DNA of 36,177 nt, from the NCBI GenBank assembly GCA_021890795.1, contig JAKKUO010000019.1, positions 1 through 36,177 on the forward strand, written 5' to 3'. Positions within the stretch are counted from its first letter, which is position 1. Every line of letters starts with the position of its first letter. The DNA comes from Bacillota bacterium (GTDB taxonomy: Bacteria > Bacillota > Sulfobacillia > Symbiobacteriales > ZC4RG38). Shown one piece after another: positions 33,342-36,177 of the stretch. Position numbers and translations under genes: made by a program. The notes under the pieces were generated by a model that ran no database searches, was not told the origin of the DNA, and saw nothing but the letters and a program-made list of their open reading frames with translations.

Positions 33342-33470
33342 CTACCGATCGTAGCCAACGGTGTGTACGGTCTCCTCGGGCCAGATGGGGCCGTTGGGGT
33401 AGGCGATCGCGGTGCCCGCCAGCAGCCCCAGGACCAGAGCTGCCAGCAGTAACGCCAGCCAGCGCCTCAC
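33342..33470 (-). CDS. Secreted mini-protein, Phr-like peptide precursor candidate
   Basis: 42 residues. The first 23 form a textbook signal peptide: MRRW, then a Leu/Ala/Val/Gly core, ending TAIA. Predicted cleavage leaves the 19-residue peptide YPNGPIWPEETVHTVGYDR. GTG at 33470 is preceded by AAAGGAGG at a spacing of eight, one of the best ribosome sites in the window. An in-frame ATG at 33512 would give a 56-residue version with 14 more residues (MKAMLIGLRKEVVR) and a weaker site. It is the next gene after the all-TPR protein gene on the same strand, the order of rap-phr cassettes. That link is inferred from architecture; no sequence match to a known pheromone is claimed. Confidence 0.65.
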   Translation of the reverse strand: MRRWLALLLAALVLGLLAGTAIAYPNGPIWPEETVHTVGYDR

Positions 33471-33639
33471 TCGGACCACCTCCTTTCGCAACCCAATCAG
33501 CATTGCCTTCATATCCCTCACCCCCCACTGTAGCGGGAGGCGTTTCCACGCACCCGACCGCCGTACACATCAGTGCCGGGCCGCCCTGTCACGAGGCGGC
33601 AGCCCTGGGCGGCCCTAAAGGCCGCCGGCGCCTTCTTGC

Positions 33640-34515
33640 TCAGCTTCTTGTTCGGTTTCGCCTTGGATGCACCAGCGAAGGTCGCAACCGCTCTCTTTCC
33701 CGGAGGGTCCGCAGCAACCGCTCATCCCCGACCGCCCGGGCAAAGCGCCGGGCGTGACGGGCGAAGAAGGCCGCCATCTCGGGCTGTCCCTGGCGGGCCG
33801 CAGTCTCGCTGACCACAAAGGCCGCCACGGCCCGGTCCCAGTCCGTCGCCCATCGATGCCCCGGCTGCAGGATCTCCTCGGCGTTCTGTAGGGCCTCGGC
33901 GTGGCGGTCAGCAAAGAGGGCAGCCAGGGCCTCCAGAGCCAGTTGATGGGTACGCTGCGCTTCGCCGACCCGGGAGACGAACTCCCCGGCCCGGCGGACA
34001 AGCTCCGCTCCCTCCTCGAGGCCTTCGCTGAGGGCCAACCAGGCCGCGTTCTGAAGGGCCATCACCGCATCCTGGGTCGAGTCCGCGTCCAGCATGACCC
34101 GGGCAGCCTGCTGATACGCCGCCAGGGCCAAGTCGACCTTGCCCTGCCTCTGGTAGACCCACCCCAGGTTGTACAGGGCCTGCCCCCGGAGGGGCGGGTC
34201 CAGCATCTCCTCGGAGAGCAGGCGGAGGAGGAACTGCTCCGCCTCAGACAGCCGCCCGCACTCCCCCAGGGCGTTCGCCAGCCAGATGGTGGCCCGGTGG
34301 ATGCGGGGGGCAGGCAGGTCTTTGGCGGACAGCAGCATGGTCAGGAGCACCACCGCCTGTTCCCAATCCCCCAGGTGGCAGGCCGCCCGACCTGCCAGCC
34401 ACAGGAGTTCCTCCCGATTCCCTGCAAAGCCATCCCGGAGCAGCCGCTGTGCCTCCCGGAGTACTGTCAGATATCGCCCGGATCTGTACGCCCTCTGTAC
34501 TGCCTCCAGGTCCAC
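33640..34515 (-). CDS. All-TPR protein, possible Rap/RRNPP-like peptide receptor
   Basis: 291 residues made of helical tetratricopeptide-like repeats from end to end. The clearest TPR is ALYNLGWVYQRQGKVDLALAAYQQAARVML near the middle; weaker ones have LAGRAACHLGDWEQAV, LANALGECGRLSEAEQFLLRLL and ALAALFADRHAEALQNAEEIL. No helix-turn-helix or signal peptide is visible, so it is cytoplasmic and would act by protein contact. Rap proteins have this all-TPR form but are usually nearer 375 residues, with an N-terminal three-helix bundle. The start is GTG at 34515, with GGGGTGAGG upstream; a TTG at 34566 is a weaker alternative. It precedes the secreted-peptide gene by 169 bp. Confidence 0.75.
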   Translation of the reverse strand: MDLEAVQRAYRSGRYLTVLREAQRLLRDGFAGNREELLWLAGRAACHLGDWEQAVVLLTMLLSAKDLPAPRIHRATIWLANALGECGRLSEAEQFLLRLLSEEMLDPPLRGQALYNLGWVYQRQGKVDLALAAYQQAARVMLDADSTQDAVMALQNAAWLALSEGLEEGAELVRRAGEFVSRVGEAQRTHQLALEALAALFADRHAEALQNAEEILQPGHRWATDWDRAVAAFVVSETAARQGQPEMAAFFARHARRFARAVGDERLLRTLRERERLRPSLVHPRRNRTRS

Positions 34516-34610
34516 GGTGCCCCTCACCCCTCTTACCCCGAAGGGCCGCTCAGACCACCTTTGCACACGAAAAGCAATTCGCGATAAAGCGGAAACACCA
34601 TTCTAATTTG

Positions 34611-34620
34611 TTTAAACATT
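34611..34620. promoter_or_regulatory. TGTTTAAACA palindrome upstream of the TPR gene
   Basis: A perfect 10-bp palindrome lies in an A/T-rich stretch about 95 bp upstream of the TPR gene. TAGAAT, a possible -10 box read on the minus strand, is a few bases further toward the gene. No matching -35 was found. Confidence 0.3.
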
Positions 34621-34943
34621 TTCCGACTCCATTCCGGTTACCTGCTGGGCACCCGGAACCGTGGCCGGAGACAACCGGCTCCCGGCCTCCCGTTCCCGGG
34701 ACGGGGGGCTCATCCGCCACTCCTTTCCGGAGACCTTCCGGTCGATGGTTTGCTCCAGGTATCGGGCCCAGACCTGTGGCCACTCCTCCGGCAGGTCCAT
34801 GTGCGGCCGACCCTCGTACGCCTCCCGGACCCGGGGTCACCACCTCCCGGTCGGAGGAGGGCAGCACCACCACTCCCCAGGTGCAGGCCTCCGCCTTGCT
34901 GGTGGCCGCATGAGCCGAATGACCGCCACTCTCAACAATGCTT
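34612..34943 (-). pseudogene. Decayed coding remnant, frameshifted
   Basis: On the minus strand one frame reads ...TSKAEACTWGVVVLPSSDREVVTP up to about 34838. A second frame then continues sensibly from REAYEGRPHMDLPEEWPQVWARYLEQTIDRKVSGKEWRMS to a stop at 34612. The join needs a single-base shift in an ACCCCGGG run, and no start with a ribosome site precedes it. The later part alone could be a 62-residue ORF from ATG 34800. I cannot name the family. Confidence 0.3.
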
Positions 34944-34951
34944 GTTCACAA
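34934..34951. promoter_or_regulatory. Overlapping AACAA/TTGTT inverted repeats
   Basis: AACAATGCTTGTT (34934-34946) and TTGTTCACAA (34942-34951) overlap and share a half-site in an A/T-rich stretch. They lie just downstream of the MEMO gene terminator and upstream of the remnant and TPR gene. A regulator site is possible but unsupported by any known partner. Confidence 0.25.
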
Positions 34952-34987
34952 CTATTCGCCGAGAAAGAAAAAGATCCTTCTTACCTA

Positions 34988-35022
34988 TTGAAAAAATTGT
35001 GCAGGTCCGCTCCAGGACCTGC
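34988..35022 (-). terminator. Intrinsic terminator after the MEMO gene
   Basis: A perfect 8-bp stem (35001-35008 with 35015-35022, 6-nt loop) is followed on the minus strand by ACAATTTTTTC, 58 bp after the stop of the MEMO-domain gene. Confidence 0.85.
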
Positions 35023-35079
35023 CTTCGACAGGGGGACGTCGTCCGCAGCCCGGGGGGCTGGCTCGGGCCAGGGCGGCGT

Positions 35080-36171
35080 TCACCGTGGGCCCCGGCGGAA
35101 CTGGAAGACCAGGTAGCTGGTGGTCTCCACCCCGTCGCTGCCCACCAGGGCACCGGAGTTGGTATGGGCCACCAGTTCCGGCTCCCCGGCCCCCGCCGCG
35201 GCCATGGCCATGAAGACCACCGCCACCGTGGCCGGGGAGTCGAGGTGCTCGTTCCCCATGGCCAGAAGGGTTTCCCAATCCCGCCGGCCGATGACCGCCA
35301 GGGTCTCCCGGTCCCGGGCTTCGGCCTCGTTCCGGGGAAGGTAGTGGGAGAAGTCGACGGAACCGACCAGCACCGCCTCGGGGCCGATGCGGGTTGCCAG
35401 GGCCCCGGCCAGCCGCCGGGCCTCCGCCGCGGTAACGCCCCGGTGGAGGATGATGGGCACCACCCGGGCCCCGGGCAGGTGGTAGGCGATGTAGGGCATC
35501 AGCCCACACACAGAGTGCTCCGGGGCCAGGGCGGCGTCGTCCTCCGCCGCCAACCCCTCGGCTGCCAGCCAGTCGACCCAGGCCGGGTCGGCGGCCACTA
35601 CCCCGAAGGGGGTGGACCAGCCCCGGCGGCTCGTGGCCACCCGGGGACCCCGGTTCTCATGGTTGGGACCGATGACGACAACGGTTCGGGGCGGCGCCGC
35701 CGCCAGGTCCAGGAAGAAATCGCTAATCAGGTGGCCGGGGAGCAGGTGATGGGGCACCACCCCGCCCAACAGGGGAGCGGCGGCCGCCCCGGTAGCCGGA
35801 GCCTCCCCCATGGCGGCGGTCGCCCCCTGGCGGGCGGCCCGCTCCGCCAGGGCCCGGCGGAGGCCGCCATAGAAGGCCATGGGCTCGAAGTAGGCCTGGA
35901 AAGGCGGCCGGTCGAGGAGGGCCGGCAGGGGGGTTTCCGGCCCGGCCTGGGCCCCCAGGGCCGGCACACGGCCTTCCGGCCCGGCCTGGGCCCCCAGGGC
36001 CGCCGGGGCCCCGGTCCCTCCGGTCCCCGGCGACAGGGAGGCGGGCGGCGGGGGCGCCCTCCGACTTGCCCCCGCCGCCATGGCCACGGCGGCCGCTGCG
36101 ATGGTCGCCGCGACCGCACAGAGGAGGACCATCCGGCGGCTCTGGTTCCACGGGGCCGCACCTCGGTTCAC
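35080..36171 (-). CDS. Extracytoplasmic MEMO-domain protein (AmmeMemoRadiSam protein B-like)
   Basis: 363 residues. An N-terminal hydrophobic segment (about 14-34) predicts export or anchoring. A Pro/Ala/Gly linker follows with a 13-residue repeat (ALGAQAGPE twice). The MEMO domain then has GVVPHHLLPGH (His141, His142), VVVIGPNHENRG (His171), EHSVCGLMPYIAYHLPGARVVPIIL and GSVDFSHY (His276), the last corresponding to metal-site histidines of the family. MEMO proteins relate to class III extradiol dioxygenases; their reaction is unsettled. The GTG at 36171 is the first start seen, but the frame stays open to the window edge, so the true start may lie outside. No AMMECR1 or radical-SAM partner is in view. 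Confidence 0.82.
   Translation of the reverse strand: MNRGAAPWNQSRRMVLLCAVAATIAAAAVAMAAGASRRAPPPPASLSPGTGGTGAPAALGAQAGPEGRVPALGAQAGPETPLPALLDRPPFQAYFEPMAFYGGLRRALAERAARQGATAAMGEAPATGAAAAPLLGGVVPHHLLPGHLISDFFLDLAAAPPRTVVVIGPNHENRGPRVATSRRGWSTPFGVVAADPAWVDWLAAEGLAAEDDAALAPEHSVCGLMPYIAYHLPGARVVPIILHRGVTAAEARRLAGALATRIGPEAVLVGSVDFSHYLPRNEAEARDRETLAVIGRRDWETLLAMGNEHLDSPATVAVVFMAMAAAGAGEPELVAHTNSGALVGSDGVETTSYLVFQFRRGPR
35935..36002 (-). repeat. 29-bp direct repeat in the MEMO linker
   Basis: A 29-bp segment starting TTCCGGCCCGGCCTGGGCCC on the plus strand occurs at 35935-35963 and 35974-36002 without mismatch. The 39-bp period keeps the reading frame and gives the two ALGAQAGPE units. Confidence 0.9.
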
Positions 36172-36177
36172 CGGAGC

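Noticed and set aside
34612-34800. 62-residue ORF as the tail of a serine recombinase
   Set aside because: The LPEEW...W..YL pattern is vaguely similar to resolvase tails, but no catalytic domain or zinc-ribbon lies upstream, so the assignment is not supported.

Overview
The window is about 70% G+C. It carries several families typical of endospore-forming Bacillota: a YhcN/YlaJ-type sporulation lipoprotein, a YqhV-like protein, a DUF441 (YtwI-like) protein, phosphosulfolactate synthase, and a fatty-acid gene set in the same order as the Bacillus fadN-fadA-fadE operon. Ribosome binding sites are strong (AAGGAGG-like) and GTG/TTG starts are common. The best fit is a high-GC, probably thermophilic Firmicute of the Thermaerobacter/Symbiobacterium kind; this is inferred from gene content, not from a marker gene. 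No rRNA, tRNA, CRISPR array, intact insertion sequence or prophage was recognised.

Layout. 1-4.0 kb (minus): malate synthase A with its own promoter region, then phosphosulfolactate synthase and a lipoprotein class A beta-lactamase-like serine hydrolase. 4.4-7.2 kb (plus): an orphan protein resembling the gamma subunit of 2-oxoacid:ferredoxin oxidoreductases, an MscS-family channel and the sporulation lipoprotein. 7.5-17.3 kb (minus): a beta-oxidation block of acyl-CoA ligase, FadN, thiolase and acyl-CoA dehydrogenase, preceded by a sigma-54 activator with a PrpR-type sensor domain. 17.4-19.1 kb (minus): a small membrane protein and an MFS transporter. 19.3-24.4 kb (plus): DUF441 protein, YqhV-like protein, a LiaF/DUF4097-like membrane protein, arginase with a clear promoter/operator, a degenerate GIY-YIG protein and a FtsW/RodA/SpoVE-family protein. 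24.5-29.7 kb (minus): a three-gene ABC exporter, then a compact operon of hotdog thioesterase, endonuclease III-like glycosylase, membrane protein and YgjP-like metallopeptidase. 30.2-33.0 kb (plus): a penicillin acylase-family Ntn hydrolase and a 55-residue membrane protein. 33.3-36.2 kb (minus): an extracytoplasmic MEMO-domain protein, a decayed coding remnant, an all-TPR protein and, just downstream of it, a 42-codon secreted-peptide gene.

How the genes work together. The fatty-acid block turns fatty acids into acetyl-CoA, and malate synthase could feed that acetyl-CoA into the glyoxylate shunt, although isocitrate lyase is not in the window. Three copies of an 8-mer lie across the activator's own stop codon, 160-240 bp upstream of the ligase gene, where enhancer sites for such an activator would be expected.

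The strongest candidate for something undescribed is the TPR protein plus secreted mini-peptide pair at 33342-34515, which has the architecture of a Rap-Phr (RRNPP) peptide-signalling cassette. Short tandem repeats of 20-50 bp that straddle stop codons and run into the downstream spacer recur at three unrelated genes and also deserve attention.
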